Shown here piece by piece: positions 47,071 through 56,498 of a stretch of 64,000 nucleotides of DNA (within the stretch, counting starts at the first letter, position 1; each line of letters starts with the position of its first letter). The translations under genes and the position numbers were made by a program. The notes beneath the pieces were generated by a model. That model was not told the DNA's origin. It saw only the letters and a list, made by a program, of their open reading frames with translations, and searched no databases. The DNA is taken from NCBI RefSeq assembly GCF_014842875.1, contig NZ_JACYXZ010000002.1, positions 124,001 to 188,000 on the forward strand. Direction: 5' to 3'. The DNA comes from Nocardioides donggukensis. GTDB taxonomy: Bacteria > Actinomycetota > Actinomycetes > Propionibacteriales > Nocardioidaceae.

Positions 47071-47124
47071 AGGAAACCCTCAACACTTCGGGCCTCCCCA
47101 GTCAGAGATGGCCCGAACGGTCCA

Positions 47125-48072
47125 TCAGGTGCCGGCCCTGGTGGCCCTTCCCGTGCTGGTCCCGGCCTCGGCCGGGTCATGCGCGCGGGCCGTGAGGATG
47201 ACCCAGGCCAGTGCCGCCGACGTCAGCGCGGCGCCGAGCAGGTGCGCGGCGACGAGCAGCACCGGCAGGCCCTGGGCGTACTGCACGAAGCCCACCGCCC
47301 CCTGCCCGATCTCGATGGCGAGCAGGACGCCGACAGCCCGACGCAGGTCGGGGCGTCCGGCCCGGTGCGCGAGGACCAGCAGGCCGACGGTGAGCGCCAC
47401 GAACAGGTACACCGCACTCGCATGGACGTGGGAGAAGACCTGGGGGTCCAGGCCCGTGCGGGGCGAGTCCTCGTCACCCGCGTGCGGCCCGGAGCCGGTC
47501 ACGACCGTGCCGAGGTAGAGCACCAGCCAGCCGGAGCCGACCACGAGCCAGGCCGTCGGCCCCAGCCGGTCCCGGGCGGCGGCGGCCGCACCGGTCTCAC
47601 CGGCCGGCACGACCGGGTGCGGTGTCAGGGTCCACACCAGCCAGGTGCACAGGGCGATGAGGAGCATCGAGAGCAGCAGGTGGAAGGCGACCAGCCAGGG
47701 GTTGAGGTCGGTGAGGACGGTCAGCCCTCCGAGCACCGCCTGGGCGGGGATGCCGAGAGCCACGGCGGTCGCCAGCCTGAGCGGCAGGCGGCCGGCGACC
47801 GGCTCGGTCCGGCGGTGGGCCACCGCGGCCGCCCAGCAGGCGATGGCGATCACGACCAGCACGAAGGTCAGCAGGCGGTTCCCGAACTCGATCGCGCCGT
47901 GCAGCCCGAGCTCGCCGTGCGGCACGTAGGACGAGTCCGTGCACCGGGGCCAGGTGGGGCAGCCCAGCCCGGAGGCGGTCAGCCGGACCGCCGCGCCGGT
48001 GAGCACGATCCCGATGTTCGCCACCAGGTTGGCGATCGCCAGCGGGCGCAGGTACGTCGCGAGCACGGTCAC
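47125..48072 (-). CDS. ctaA: Heme A synthase
   Basis: CtaA oxidises heme O to heme A for the cytochrome oxidase. The 315-residue membrane protein has about eight segments and the family motifs GAAVRLTASGLGCPTWPRC, with a Cys pair, and GAIEFGNRLLTFVL; a second His pair lies in SHVHASAVYLFVAL. GTG 48072 overlaps the stop of the ABC permease. It is the last gene of a minus-strand operon with the exporter; ctaB is 15 kb away. Confidence 0.95.
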   Translation of the reverse strand: MTVLATYLRPLAIANLVANIGIVLTGAAVRLTASGLGCPTWPRCTDSSYVPHGELGLHGAIEFGNRLLTFVLVVIAIACWAAAVAHRRTEPVAGRLPLRLATAVALGIPAQAVLGGLTVLTDLNPWLVAFHLLLSMLLIALCTWLVWTLTPHPVVPAGETGAAAAARDRLGPTAWLVVGSGWLVLYLGTVVTGSGPHAGDEDSPRTGLDPQVFSHVHASAVYLFVALTVGLLVLAHRAGRPDLRRAVGVLLAIEIGQGAVGFVQYAQGLPVLLVAAHLLGAALTSAALAWVILTARAHDPAEAGTSTGRATRAGT

Positions 48073-48851
48073 TCCCACCTGAAGTAGCGTCCGGCGAGCA
48101 CGGACCCGACAGCGGCCCACACGAGCAGCACCAGCAGCCCGGACAGGTCCGCCGAGCCGTCGACCAGGGCGGCCCGCATGACGTCACCCAGGGCCGCCGA
48201 CGGCAGCACCTGCAGCACGTCGCCGGCCGCGCCGTACGACGACCTCGGGAGCACCACGCCGCCGCCCATGAGCAGCAGCAGGTAGACCAGGTTCGCCGCC
48301 GCCAGGGTCGCCTCGGCACGCAGCGTCCCGGCCAGCGCCAGCCCGAGCGAGGCGAACGCCGCGGTGCCCAGCAGGACCCCGGCCACCGTGAGCGGGAGGC
48401 CGAACGGACCGGGGTCGGGGCTCCAGCCGAGGCCGAGGGCCACCGCGCCGATGACCACGAACTGCCCGGTCTGCACGACGAGCAGGGCCCCGATCTTGCC
48501 GAGGAGCAGACCGACCCGGGGGAGCGGCGACGCCCCGAGCCGCTTGAGCAGCCCGTAGCGGCGCTCGAAGCCGGTGGCGATCGCCAGCGAGGTGAACGAG
48601 GTCGACATCACCGCCAGCGCCAGCACGCCGGGGGTGAGCACGTCGACCGGCTCCCGGGAGAGGTCCAGGCCCAGGCTGCGCGCCCCAAGGACCCCGCCGA
48701 CCAGGGCGAGGACCGGGATCACCACGGCCAGCAGCAGCTGCTCGCCGTTGCGGACCAGCAGGCGGCACTCCGTGGCCGTCTGGACCCGGACCTGCCTCGA
48801 CAGGGGCGCGGCGCCGGGCGCCGGGGTGAAGGCGCTGACCGGCCCGCTCAT
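48069..48851 (-). CDS. ABC-2 type exporter permease
   Basis: The 260-residue protein has six hydrophobic segments in the DrrB/ABC-2 pattern, including LLLAVVIPVLALVGGVLGA, GLLKRLGASPLPRVGLLLGK (the coupling helix region) and LVYLLLLMGGGVVLP. It pairs with the ATPase upstream. The substrate is unknown; in other actinobacteria this exporter is regularly found between ctaA and sufR, so a link with heme or copper-oxidase biogenesis or with Fe-S supply is possible. Confidence 0.88.
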   Translation of the reverse strand: MSGPVSAFTPAPGAAPLSRQVRVQTATECRLLVRNGEQLLLAVVIPVLALVGGVLGARSLGLDLSREPVDVLTPGVLALAVMSTSFTSLAIATGFERRYGLLKRLGASPLPRVGLLLGKIGALLVVQTGQFVVIGAVALGLGWSPDPGPFGLPLTVAGVLLGTAAFASLGLALAGTLRAEATLAAANLVYLLLLMGGGVVLPRSSYGAAGDVLQVLPSAALGDVMRAALVDGSADLSGLLVLLVWAAVGSVLAGRYFRWE

Positions 48852-49795
48852 GGGCTCAGCTCCCGTCCGGTGAGCTGAAGGAAGACGTCCTCGAGGGTGC
48901 GCTGGGCCAGGGTCAGGGACTCCGGCAGCACGCCCTGCTCCTCGCACCACGCCGAGACCTTGGCCAGCGTCGAGGCGTCCGCCGGACCGGTGACCAGCAG
49001 GCTCTGCTGGTTGATCTGGGTGACCTCGGTGTCCTCGCCGAGGGCGCGCCGCAGCGACTCGGGCGCGGACTCGGGGAACGGCTCGGTGACCACCAGCCTG
49101 ATGGTGGCCCGGCCCCGGGACCGGGTCAGCTCGAACGGTGAGCCACTGGCGATCACCCGGCCGTGGTCCACGACGTGGACCTGGTCGGCCAGCCGCTCGG
49201 CCTCCTCGAGGTAGTGCGTGGTGAGCACGATCGTCACCCCGGCCCCGCGGAGCTCGGTCAGCAGGTCCCACGTGGTGCGCCGCGCCGCGGGGTCCATGCC
49301 GGCGGTCGGCTCGTCCACGAAGACCAGCTCGGGCCGGCCGACCAGGGCCATCGCGAGGCCGAGCCGCTGCTGCTGGCCACCGGAGAGCCGCCGGTAGGGG
49401 GTGCGCCCGCACTCGTCGAGGCCGAGCCGCTCGACCAGCAGCCCGACCGGCACCGGGTGGGCGTGCAGCGCGGCCACGTGCCGCAGCATCTCCTCGGCGC
49501 GGATGCCCGACCAGGCGCCGCCGGACTGGAGCATGACCCCGATCCGGGGGAGCAGGTCCCGCCGCTGTCGCACCGGGTCGAGACCGAGCACCCGGACGCT
49601 TCCGGCCTGCGGACGCCGGAATCCCTCGCAGGTCTCCAGGGTCGTGGTCTTGCCGGCGCCGTTCGGCCCCAGGACCGCGGTGATGCTGCCGCGCTCGACC
49701 CGCATCGAGAGTCCGTCCACGGCCACCGTGTCGCCGTACCGCATGACGAGGCCCGTGATCTCGACGGCAGGCTCGAGCGGGGAGGGGGCGGGCAC
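48848..49795 (-). CDS. ABC transporter ATP-binding protein (DrrA-like)
   Basis: The 315-residue ATPase has Walker A GPNGAGKTTT, signature LSGGQQQRLGLAMAL, Walker B LVFVDEPTAGMDP and the His switch LTTHYLEEAERL, with a C-terminal DrrA-type extension of about 80 residues. GTG 49795 begins 6 bases after TAGACT on the minus strand, a leaderless start. It is divergent from sufR, and its stop overlaps the permease start. Confidence 0.93.
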   Translation of the reverse strand: MPAPSPLEPAVEITGLVMRYGDTVAVDGLSMRVERGSITAVLGPNGAGKTTTLETCEGFRRPQAGSVRVLGLDPVRQRRDLLPRIGVMLQSGGAWSGIRAEEMLRHVAALHAHPVPVGLLVERLGLDECGRTPYRRLSGGQQQRLGLAMALVGRPELVFVDEPTAGMDPAARRTTWDLLTELRGAGVTIVLTTHYLEEAERLADQVHVVDHGRVIASGSPFELTRSRGRATIRLVVTEPFPESAPESLRRALGEDTEVTQINQQSLLVTGPADASTLAKVSAWCEEQGVLPESLTLAQRTLEDVFLQLTGRELSP

Positions 49796-49801
49796 CGTCC
49801 C

Positions 49802-49807
49802 AGTCTA
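49802..49807 (-). promoter_or_regulatory. Leaderless -10 (TAGACT, minus strand) of ABC-ctaA operon
   Basis: TAGACT ends 6 bases before GTG 49795 on the minus strand. Confidence 0.55.
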
Positions 49808-49871
49808 GGAAGCCGGGCCGCGGCACCCGGGGGTAAGGGGTGCCTTACTTGAACCGGTGCCAGCAATAACG

Positions 49872-49885
49872 CAACAATGATGTTG
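49872..49885. promoter_or_regulatory. Probable SufR operator (CAAC-N6-GTTG)
   Basis: CAACAATGATGTTG is an exact match to the inverted repeat CAAC-N6-GTTG reported for SufR in cyanobacteria. Its last base is the first base of the sufR start GTG 49885, so bound SufR would sit on the transcription/translation start and repress the whole suf operon. Confidence 0.7.
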
Positions 49886-50604
49886 TGCAATTCGTCAGGA
49901 CCCCCGATCAGCCCGACAGCGAGCGGCCGCAGCGCGCCGCCCGCGAGGCTGACGCGCCCACGCGCGCGCGGGTGGCCCGGTCGATCCTCGAGCAGGGTCC
50001 CTCGACCGCGGTCGAGCTGGCCCGCCGGCTGGGGCTGACCCCGGCCGCGGTCCGCCGACACCTCGACCACCTGGTCGAGGACGGTGCCGTGCAGGCCGGT
50101 GAGCAGCGCGTCCACGGGCCCCGTGGCAGGGGACGGCCGGCGCGGGTCTTCGCCCTGACCGAGTCCGGTCGCGACGCCTTCGACCAGCAGTACGACGACC
50201 TCGCCGCGCAGGCCCTCCGGTTCCTGGCCGAGCAGCAGGGCGACGAGGCCGTGCTGGAGTTCGCCCGCCGCCGGGTGGCGTTCATCGAGCGGGACTTCGC
50301 CACCGTCTCCGACCTGCACCCCGAGCTGTCGCCGCCGGAGGTGCTGGCCAGGGTGCTCACCGACGGCGGGTACGCCGCCTCCGTGCGCGCCCTGCCCATC
50401 GGCGACCAGCTCTGCCAGCAGCACTGCCCCGTGGCCCACGTCGCCCACGAGTTCCCCCAGCTGTGCGAGGCCGAGACCGAGGCGATCGCCTCCGTGCTCG
50501 GCCGCCACGTGCAGCGACTCGCCACGATCGCGCACGGTGACGGCGTGTGCACGACCTGTATCCCGAATCTCCCGACCGACGACGAGAGTGGAGCCCGACC
50601 ATGA
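49885..50604 (+). CDS. sufR: Iron-sulfur-responsive repressor SufR
   Basis: SufR represses the suf operon when its Fe-S cluster is present. The 239-residue protein has a winged helix-turn-helix ([23 protein letters not shown]), the wing with [18 protein letters not shown], and C-terminal cysteines at about 177, 181, 194, 222 and 225 (LCQQHCP, LCEAE, VCTTC) able to hold a cluster. GTG 49885 lies on the CAAC-N6-GTTG operator. The stop overlaps sufB by ATGA. Confidence 0.94.
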   Translation: MQFVRTPDQPDSERPQRAAREADAPTRARVARSILEQGPSTAVELARRLGLTPAAVRRHLDHLVEDGAVQAGEQRVHGPRGRGRPARVFALTESGRDAFDQQYDDLAAQALRFLAEQQGDEAVLEFARRRVAFIERDFATVSDLHPELSPPEVLARVLTDGGYAASVRALPIGDQLCQQHCPVAHVAHEFPQLCEAETEAIASVLGRHVQRLATIAHGDGVCTTCIPNLPTDDESGARP

Positions 50605-52028
50605 CCACGACCCCCAGCATCGAAGAGCTCAACCCCGAGCTGCAGGGCATCGGCCGCTACGAGTTCGGCTGGTCCGACAAGGACGACGCGGGCGCCACCG
50701 CGACCCGCGGGCTCAACGAGGAGGTCGTCCGCGACATCTCCTCGAAGAAGAGCGAGCCGCAGTGGATGCTCGACCTCCGGCTCAAGGGCCTCAAGCTCTT
50801 CCACCGCAAGCCCATGCCCACCTGGGGCTCGGACCTGTCGGCGATCGACTTCGACAACATCAAGTACTTCGTCCGCTCCAGCGAGAAGCAGGCCACCTCG
50901 TGGGAGGACCTGCCCGAGGACATCAAGAACACCTACGACAAGCTCGGCATCCCCGAGGCGGAGAAGCAGCGCCTCGTGGCCGGCGTCGCGGCGCAGTACG
51001 AGTCCGAGGTCGTCTACCACTCGATCCGCGAGGACCTCGAGGAGCAGGGCGTCCTGTTCCTCGACACCGACACCGCGCTGCGCGAGCACCCGGAGATCTT
51101 CCAGGAGTACTTCGGCACGGTGATCCCGGTCGGCGACAACAAGTTCGCCGCGCTGAACACCTCGGTGTGGTCGGGCGGCTCGTTCATCTACGTGCCCAAG
51201 GGCGTCCACGTGGACATCCCGCTGCAGGCCTACTTCCGGATCAACACCGAGAACATGGGCCAGTTCGAGCGCACGCTGATCATCGTCGACGAGGACGCCT
51301 ACGTGCACTACGTCGAGGGCTGCACCGCGCCGATCTACTCCTCCGACTCGCTGCACTCCGCGGTCGTGGAGATCATCGTCAAGAAGGGCGGCCGCTGCCG
51401 GTACACGACGATCCAGAACTGGTCGAACAACGTGTACAACCTGGTCACCAAGCGGGCGACCTGCGAGGCCGGCGCCACCATGGAGTGGGTCGACGGCAAC
51501 ATCGGCTCCAAGGTGACGATGAAGTACCCCGCGATCTACCTCATGGGGGAGCACGCCAAGGGCGAGACCCTGTCGATCGCGTTCGCCGGTGAGGGCCAGC
51601 ACCAGGACGCCGGCGCCAAGATGGTGCACGCCGCCCCGCACACCTCGAGCTCGATCCTGAGCAAGTCGGTGGCGCGCGGCGGGGGGCGCACGTCGTACCG
51701 CGGGCTGATCCAGGTCAACGAGGGCGCGCACGGATCTAAGTCCAACGTGCTGTGCGACGCACTGCTGGTCGACCAGGTGAGCCGCTCCGACACCTACCCC
51801 TACGTCGACATCCGTGAGGACGACGTGTCGATGGGCCACGAGGCGAGCGTCTCCAAGGTCTCCGACGACCAGCTCTTCTACCTCATGTCCCGCGGCATGC
51901 AGGAGGACGAGGCGATGGCGATGATCGTGCGCGGCTTCGTCGAGCCGATCGCCAAGGAGCTCCCGATGGAGTACGCCCTCGAGCTGAACCGGCTGATCGA
52001 GATGCAGATGGAGGGCGCGGTCGGCTGA
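50601..52028 (+). CDS. sufB: Fe-S cluster assembly protein SufB
   Basis: SufB is the scaffold subunit of the SufBCD complex. The 475-residue protein has the N-terminal [25 protein letters not shown], and the C-terminal beta-helix core with [16 protein letters not shown] and [26 protein letters not shown] 50601 overlaps the sufR stop. No intein is present, unlike the mycobacterial gene: the core runs unbroken. Confidence 0.97.
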   Translation: MTTTPSIEELNPELQGIGRYEFGWSDKDDAGATATRGLNEEVVRDISSKKSEPQWMLDLRLKGLKLFHRKPMPTWGSDLSAIDFDNIKYFVRSSEKQATSWEDLPEDIKNTYDKLGIPEAEKQRLVAGVAAQYESEVVYHSIREDLEEQGVLFLDTDTALREHPEIFQEYFGTVIPVGDNKFAALNTSVWSGGSFIYVPKGVHVDIPLQAYFRINTENMGQFERTLIIVDEDAYVHYVEGCTAPIYSSDSLHSAVVEIIVKKGGRCRYTTIQNWSNNVYNLVTKRATCEAGATMEWVDGNIGSKVTMKYPAIYLMGEHAKGETLSIAFAGEGQHQDAGAKMVHAAPHTSSSILSKSVARGGGRTSYRGLIQVNEGAHGSKSNVLCDALLVDQVSRSDTYPYVDIREDDVSMGHEASVSKVSDDQLFYLMSRGMQEDEAMAMIVRGFVEPIAKELPMEYALELNRLIEMQMEGAVG

Positions 52029-52095
52029 GCGCCTCCCGCGCGCCGTCCGCCCCCCCACCGGGCACCGAATCTCCCCACCCAGAAAGCGACCAGTA

Positions 52096-53274
52096 GTGAC
52101 TGTGACTGAGACCCCGGCTGTCGCCGAGGCCATCGAGACGACGAAGGTGTCCTCGCACCTGCACCCCGAGGGGTCCTTCCGCGTGGAGGACCACCCGGTG
52201 CCCACCGGGCGCGAGGAGATCTGGCGGTTCACCCCGCTCAAGCGCCTGCGCGGCCTGCACCAGGAGACCGCCCTGACCGGGGACACCGACACCCCGGTGG
52301 TGACCGCCCCCGACGGCGTCGTCGCCGAGCTGCTCGGCGCCGACAACGCCGTGAAGGGCACCAGCGGGTTCGTCCCCAACGACCGGATCAGTGCCCGCGC
52401 CTGGGAGGCGGCGGCCCGCACCCTGTCGCTGCGGATCCCCACCGAGGCCGTGGTCGAGGAGCCGATCGTGGTCACCCTCACTGGCACCGGCACCGAGGAC
52501 GCCTCGGCCACGCACGCCGTCGTCACCGCGGAGCCGCACAGCAAGGCGACGGTGGTGTTCCGCTTCGAGGGCTCGATGACGCTGGCCGACAACGTCGAGA
52601 TCGTGGTCGGCGACGGCGCCCAGCTCACGGTCGTCAACATCGACGACTGGGCCGACGACGCCGTGCACGTGGGCCACCGGCACGCGCAGGTCGGCCGGGA
52701 CGCCACCTTCCGGCACGTCGACGTCACCTTCGGCGGCGACGTGGTCCGCCACGACACCACCGCCGAGTACGCCGGCCCCGGTGGCAGCGTCGAGATGCTC
52801 GGGCTGTACTTCGCCGACGCCGGCCAGCACATCGAGCACCGGCTCTTCGTCGACCACAACGCGCCGAACACCGAGAGCAACGTGGTCTACAAGGGCGCGC
52901 TGCAGGGCGAGGGCGCGCACACCGTGTGGGTCGGCAACGTGCTGATCCGCAAGGTCGCCGAGGGCATCGAGACCTACGAGGAGAACCGCAACCTCGTGCT
53001 CACCGACGGCTGCCAGGCCGACTCGGTGCCGAACCTCGAGATCGAGACCGGCGAGATCGCCGGCGCCGGCCACGCCTCCGCGACCGGACGCTTCGACGAC
53101 GAGCAGCTGTTCTACCTGCGCTCCCGCGGGGTCGAGGAGAACGAGGCCCGGCGGCTGGTCGTGCACGGCTTCTTCAACGACCTGATCCGTCGCATCCAGG
53201 TGCCGGCGCTCGAGGAGGAGCTGGTCGCCACCGTCGAGGCGGAGCTCGCCAAGAACGTGCTGAAGGCCTTCTGA
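52096..53274 (+). CDS. sufD: Fe-S cluster assembly protein SufD
   Basis: SufD is the SufB-related partner in the SufBC2D scaffold. The 392-residue protein has PTGREEIWRFTPLKRLRGL near the N-terminus and the core NTESNVVYKGALQGEGAHTVWVG with a C-terminal AGHASATGRFDDEQLFYLRSRG that parallels SufB. It is preceded by a 67-base spacer with only a weak ribosome-binding site. Its TGA overlaps the Rieske gene's ATG by one base. Confidence 0.96.
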   Translation: MTVTETPAVAEAIETTKVSSHLHPEGSFRVEDHPVPTGREEIWRFTPLKRLRGLHQETALTGDTDTPVVTAPDGVVAELLGADNAVKGTSGFVPNDRISARAWEAAARTLSLRIPTEAVVEEPIVVTLTGTGTEDASATHAVVTAEPHSKATVVFRFEGSMTLADNVEIVVGDGAQLTVVNIDDWADDAVHVGHRHAQVGRDATFRHVDVTFGGDVVRHDTTAEYAGPGGSVEMLGLYFADAGQHIEHRLFVDHNAPNTESNVVYKGALQGEGAHTVWVGNVLIRKVAEGIETYEENRNLVLTDGCQADSVPNLEIETGEIAGAGHASATGRFDDEQLFYLRSRGVEENEARRLVVHGFFNDLIRRIQVPALEEELVATVEAELAKNVLKAF

Positions 53275-53609
53275 TGGCGTTCGAACGAGCCTGCGCCGTG
53301 AGCGAGGTGCCGGCCGACGAGGCCCTCGGTGTCACCATCGGCCCCCTCGACCTGGCCATCGCCCGGGACGGCGAGGAGTTCTACGCCCTGCAGGACCTCT
53401 GCTCGCACGCCGCCGTCGCGCTGTCCGAGGGGGAGGTCGTGGACTGCCAGATCGAGTGCTGGCTGCACGGCTCGCACTTCGACCTGCGCACGGGCAAGCC
53501 CACGTCGTTCCCCGCCACCGAGCCGGTGGCGACCTTCCCCGTCGAGGTGCGCGGCGAGGACCTGTACGTCGACACCGCCACGACGCTCAACGGCGTCACC
53601 CCTGACTGA
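53274..53609 (+). CDS. Rieske-type ferredoxin within suf operon
   Basis: The 111-residue soluble protein has Rieske ligands in LCSHAAVALSEGEV (CxH) and IECWLHGSHFDL (CxxH) and lacks the disulfide cysteines of respiratory Rieske proteins, like the small ferredoxins of dioxygenases. Its place between sufD and sufC is typical for actinobacteria, where it may donate electrons in cluster assembly; that role is inferred from context. ATG 53274 overlaps the sufD stop. Confidence 0.92.
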   Translation: MAFERACAVSEVPADEALGVTIGPLDLAIARDGEEFYALQDLCSHAAVALSEGEVVDCQIECWLHGSHFDLRTGKPTSFPATEPVATFPVEVRGEDLYVDTATTLNGVTPD

Positions 53610-53643
53610 ACCCGCTGAGACAGCGAGAGAGCGAGAGAGCACG

Positions 53644-54402
53644 ATGAGCACACTGGAGATCAAGGACCTGCACGTCTCGGTGGCCACCGAGGACGGTGAC
53701 AAGGAGATCCTCAAGGGCGTCACGCTGACCATCAAGGACGGCGAGACGCACGCGATCATGGGTCCGAACGGCTCGGGCAAGAGCACCCTGGCCTACTCGA
53801 TCGCCGGCCACCCGAAGTACACCGTCACCGGCGGCTCGGTCACCCTCGACGGCGAGGACGTCCTCGCGATGTCGGTGGACGAGCGGGCCCGGGCCGGCCT
53901 GTTCCTCGCGATGCAGTACCCGGTCGAGGTCCCCGGCGTCTCGGTGTCGAACTTCCTGCGCACCGCCAAGACCGCGGTCGACGGCGAGGCCCCCAAGCTG
54001 CGCACCTGGGTCAAGGACGTCAACTCCACGCTGGAGCGGCTCGACCTCGACGCCTCGTTCTCCCAGCGCTCGGTCAACGAGGGGTTCTCCGGCGGCGAGA
54101 AGAAGCGGCACGAGATCGCCCAGCTCGAGCTGCTCGACCCCAAGGTCGCGGTGCTCGACGAGACCGACTCGGGCCTGGACATCGACGCGCTGAAGATCGT
54201 CTCCGAGGGTGTCAACCGGTTCCGCGAGCAGGAGGGCAAGGGCGTCCTGCTGATCACGCACTACACCCGGATCCTGCGCTACATCACCCCCGACTACGTC
54301 CACGTCTTCGTCAACGGCCGGATCGCCGAGGAGGGCGGCCCGGACCTCGCCGACCAGCTCGAGGCCGAGGGCTACGACAAGTACGTCAAGGCTGGCGTCT
54401 GA
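53644..54402 (+). CDS. sufC: Fe-S cluster assembly ATPase SufC
   Basis: SufC powers the SufBCD scaffold. The 252-residue ABC-type ATPase has Walker A GPNGSGKSTLAYSIAGHP, a FSGGEKKRHEIAQ signature, Walker B VAVLDETDSGLDIDALK (the SufC-specific DETDSGLD) and the switch His in LLITHYTRIL. A short GAGAGAGC tandem lies just before ATG 53644 and may serve as the ribosome-binding site. Confidence 0.97.
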   Translation: MSTLEIKDLHVSVATEDGDKEILKGVTLTIKDGETHAIMGPNGSGKSTLAYSIAGHPKYTVTGGSVTLDGEDVLAMSVDERARAGLFLAMQYPVEVPGVSVSNFLRTAKTAVDGEAPKLRTWVKDVNSTLERLDLDASFSQRSVNEGFSGGEKKRHEIAQLELLDPKVAVLDETDSGLDIDALKIVSEGVNRFREQEGKGVLLITHYTRILRYITPDYVHVFVNGRIAEEGGPDLADQLEAEGYDKYVKAGV

Positions 54403-54404
54403 TC

Positions 54405-55673
54405 ATGGCCGCCACCCTCGAGGGGCTGCTGCCCGAGCTGGAGGTGATCCGCAAGGACTTCCCGATCCTCGCGCGGACCGTCGCCGGCGGGCTGCCGCTG
54501 GTCTACCTCGACTCGGCCAACACCTCGCAGAAGCCGCAGGTGGTGATCGACACGATGGTCGACCACCTGGAGCGGCACAACGCGAACGTCGCCCGGGCGA
54601 TGCACCAGCTCGGGGCCGAGTCCTCCGAGGCGTTCGAGAGCGCCCGCGACCGGGTCGCGGCGTTCATCAAGGCGCCCTCGCGCGACGAGGTGGTCTTCAC
54701 CAAGAACGCCTCCGAGGCTCTCAACCTCGTCGCGAACACGCTGGCCTGGGCCCGTGGCCCGCTCGCGGTCGGTGAGGGCGACGAGGTGGTGATCACGGAG
54801 ATGGAGCACCACTCCAACATCGTGCCGTGGCAGCTGCTGACCGAGCGGACCGGTGCCACGCTGCGCTGGTTCGGGCTCACCGAGGACGGCCACCTCGACA
54901 CCTCGAACATCGTCGACCTGATCACCGAGCGCACCAAGGTGGTCTCGCTGACCTGGGTGTCGAACATGCTCGGCACCGTCAACCCGGTCGCCGAGATCGC
55001 CCGCCGCGCCCACGAGGTCGGCGCGATCGTCGTGGTCGACGCCTCGCAGGCGGTGCCGCAGATCCCGGTCGACGTTGTCGCCTCCGGGGCCGACGTCCTG
55101 GTCTTCACCGGCCACAAGGTGGTCGGTCCGACCGGCATCGGCGTGCTCTGGGGCCGGCGCGAGCTGCTCGAGCAGCTGCCGCCCTTCCTCGGCGGTGGCG
55201 AGATGATCGAGACCGTGACGATGCAGCGCTCGACGTACGCCGGGATCCCGCACCGGTTCGAGGCGGGCACGCCCCCGATCGTGGAGGCCGTCGGCCTCGG
55301 CGCGGCGGTCGACTACCTCGACCACATCGGCATGGAGAACATCCACCGCCACGAGCAGGCGATCACCGGCTACGCCCTCGACGGCCTGGCCACGGTGCCG
55401 GGCCTCACCGTCCTCGGTCCGCTCCAGGCGACCCAGCGGGGCGGCGCGATCTCGTTCGAGCTGGACGGCGTCCACCCGCACGACGTGGCGCAGGTGCTCG
55501 ACGCCCGCGGCGTCGCCGTCCGGGCCGGGCACCACTGCGCCAAGCCGGCCCACCAGCGGTACGGCGTGCAGAGCTCGACCCGCGCGTCGTCGTACCTCTA
55601 CACGACGCCGGCGGAGATCGACGCCCTGGTCGAGGCGCTGGAGTACACCCGTTCCTACTTCAAGGTGGGTTGA
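54405..55673 (+). CDS. sufS: Cysteine desulfurase SufS
   Basis: SufS releases sulfur from cysteine for cluster assembly. The 422-residue PLP enzyme has YLDSANTSQKPQVVID, EMEHHSNIVPWQLL, the PLP Lys238 in TGHKVVGPTGIGVLWG, and the persulfide Cys378 in VRAGHHCAKPAHQRYG. SufU follows immediately and is its usual activator. It starts 2 bases after sufC. Confidence 0.97.
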   Translation: MAATLEGLLPELEVIRKDFPILARTVAGGLPLVYLDSANTSQKPQVVIDTMVDHLERHNANVARAMHQLGAESSEAFESARDRVAAFIKAPSRDEVVFTKNASEALNLVANTLAWARGPLAVGEGDEVVITEMEHHSNIVPWQLLTERTGATLRWFGLTEDGHLDTSNIVDLITERTKVVSLTWVSNMLGTVNPVAEIARRAHEVGAIVVVDASQAVPQIPVDVVASGADVLVFTGHKVVGPTGIGVLWGRRELLEQLPPFLGGGEMIETVTMQRSTYAGIPHRFEAGTPPIVEAVGLGAAVDYLDHIGMENIHRHEQAITGYALDGLATVPGLTVLGPLQATQRGGAISFELDGVHPHDVAQVLDARGVAVRAGHHCAKPAHQRYGVQSSTRASSYLYTTPAEIDALVEALEYTRSYFKVG

Positions 55674-55676
55674 GCG

Positions 55677-56126
55677 ATGTCCACGGACCTTGACGCGATG
55701 TACCAGGAGATCATCCTGGACCACTACAAGAACCCGCTCCACAAGGGCCTGCGCGACCCGTTCCAGGCCGAGGTGCACCACGTGAACCCGACCTGCGGCG
55801 ACGAGGTGACGCTGCGCGTGCAGGTCGCCGACGGTCTCGTCTCCGACGTCTCCTACGACTCGGTGGGCTGCTCGATCTCGCAGGCGTCGGCCTCGGTGAT
55901 GGCCGACCTGCTCATCGGCAAGCCGGTCGAGGAGGCGATGGCGGTGCACGAGAGCTTCCTGGCCCTCATGCAGGGCCGTGGCTCCGTGGAGCCGGACGAG
56001 GACGTGCTCGAGGACGGCATCGCGTTCGCCGGTGTCGCCAAGTTCCCCGCGCGCGTGAAGTGCGCACTACTGTCCTGGATGGCGTGGAAGGACGCGACCG
56101 CCCAGGCACTGGAGGAGAAGCCATGA
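55677..56126 (+). CDS. sufU: Sulfur-relay/scaffold protein SufU
   Basis: SufU accepts the persulfide from SufS. The 149-residue protein has zinc/sulfur ligands Cys40 and Asp42 (NPTCGD), Cys65 (VGCSISQAS) and Cys129 (FPARVKCALLSW), and the N-terminal YQEIILDHYKNP. The spacer to sufS is 3 bases, and its stop overlaps the sufT start. Confidence 0.97.
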   Translation: MSTDLDAMYQEIILDHYKNPLHKGLRDPFQAEVHHVNPTCGDEVTLRVQVADGLVSDVSYDSVGCSISQASASVMADLLIGKPVEEAMAVHESFLALMQGRGSVEPDEDVLEDGIAFAGVAKFPARVKCALLSWMAWKDATAQALEEKP

Positions 56127-56491
56127 CCGACCACACTGTCGACCACACCGACCTGCCCGAGGTGGATCTCACCGGGGGCTCCAGCGTCACCACCGACGAC
56201 GTGACCGAGGCGATGAAGGACGTCGTGGACCCCGAGCTCGGGATCAACGTCGTCGACCTCGGCCTGGTCTACGACGTCCACCTCGACGAGTCGGCCAACT
56301 GCGTGCTGGACATGACGCTGACCTCGGCGGCCTGCCCGCTGACCGACGTGATCATGGACCAGACCAACCAGGCGCTCGAGGGCCTGGTCGCCGACGTCGC
56401 GATCAACTGGGTCTGGATGCCGCCGTGGGGCCCGGACAAGATCACCGACGACGGCCGCGAGCAGCTGCGCGCCCTCGGTTTCAACGTCTGA
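56123..56491 (+). CDS. sufT: Metal-sulfur cluster biosynthetic protein SufT (MIP18/DUF59)
   Basis: SufT is a MIP18-family maturation factor for Fe-S proteins. The 122-residue protein has VVDPELGINVVDLGLVYDV, the conserved Cys in TSAACPLTDVI, and VWMPPWGPDKITDDGREQLRALGF. ATG 56123 overlaps the sufU stop. It closes the suf operon. Confidence 0.94.
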   Translation: MTDHTVDHTDLPEVDLTGGSSVTTDDVTEAMKDVVDPELGINVVDLGLVYDVHLDESANCVLDMTLTSAACPLTDVIMDQTNQALEGLVADVAINWVWMPPWGPDKITDDGREQLRALGFNV

Positions 56492-56498
56492 GCCGCGG

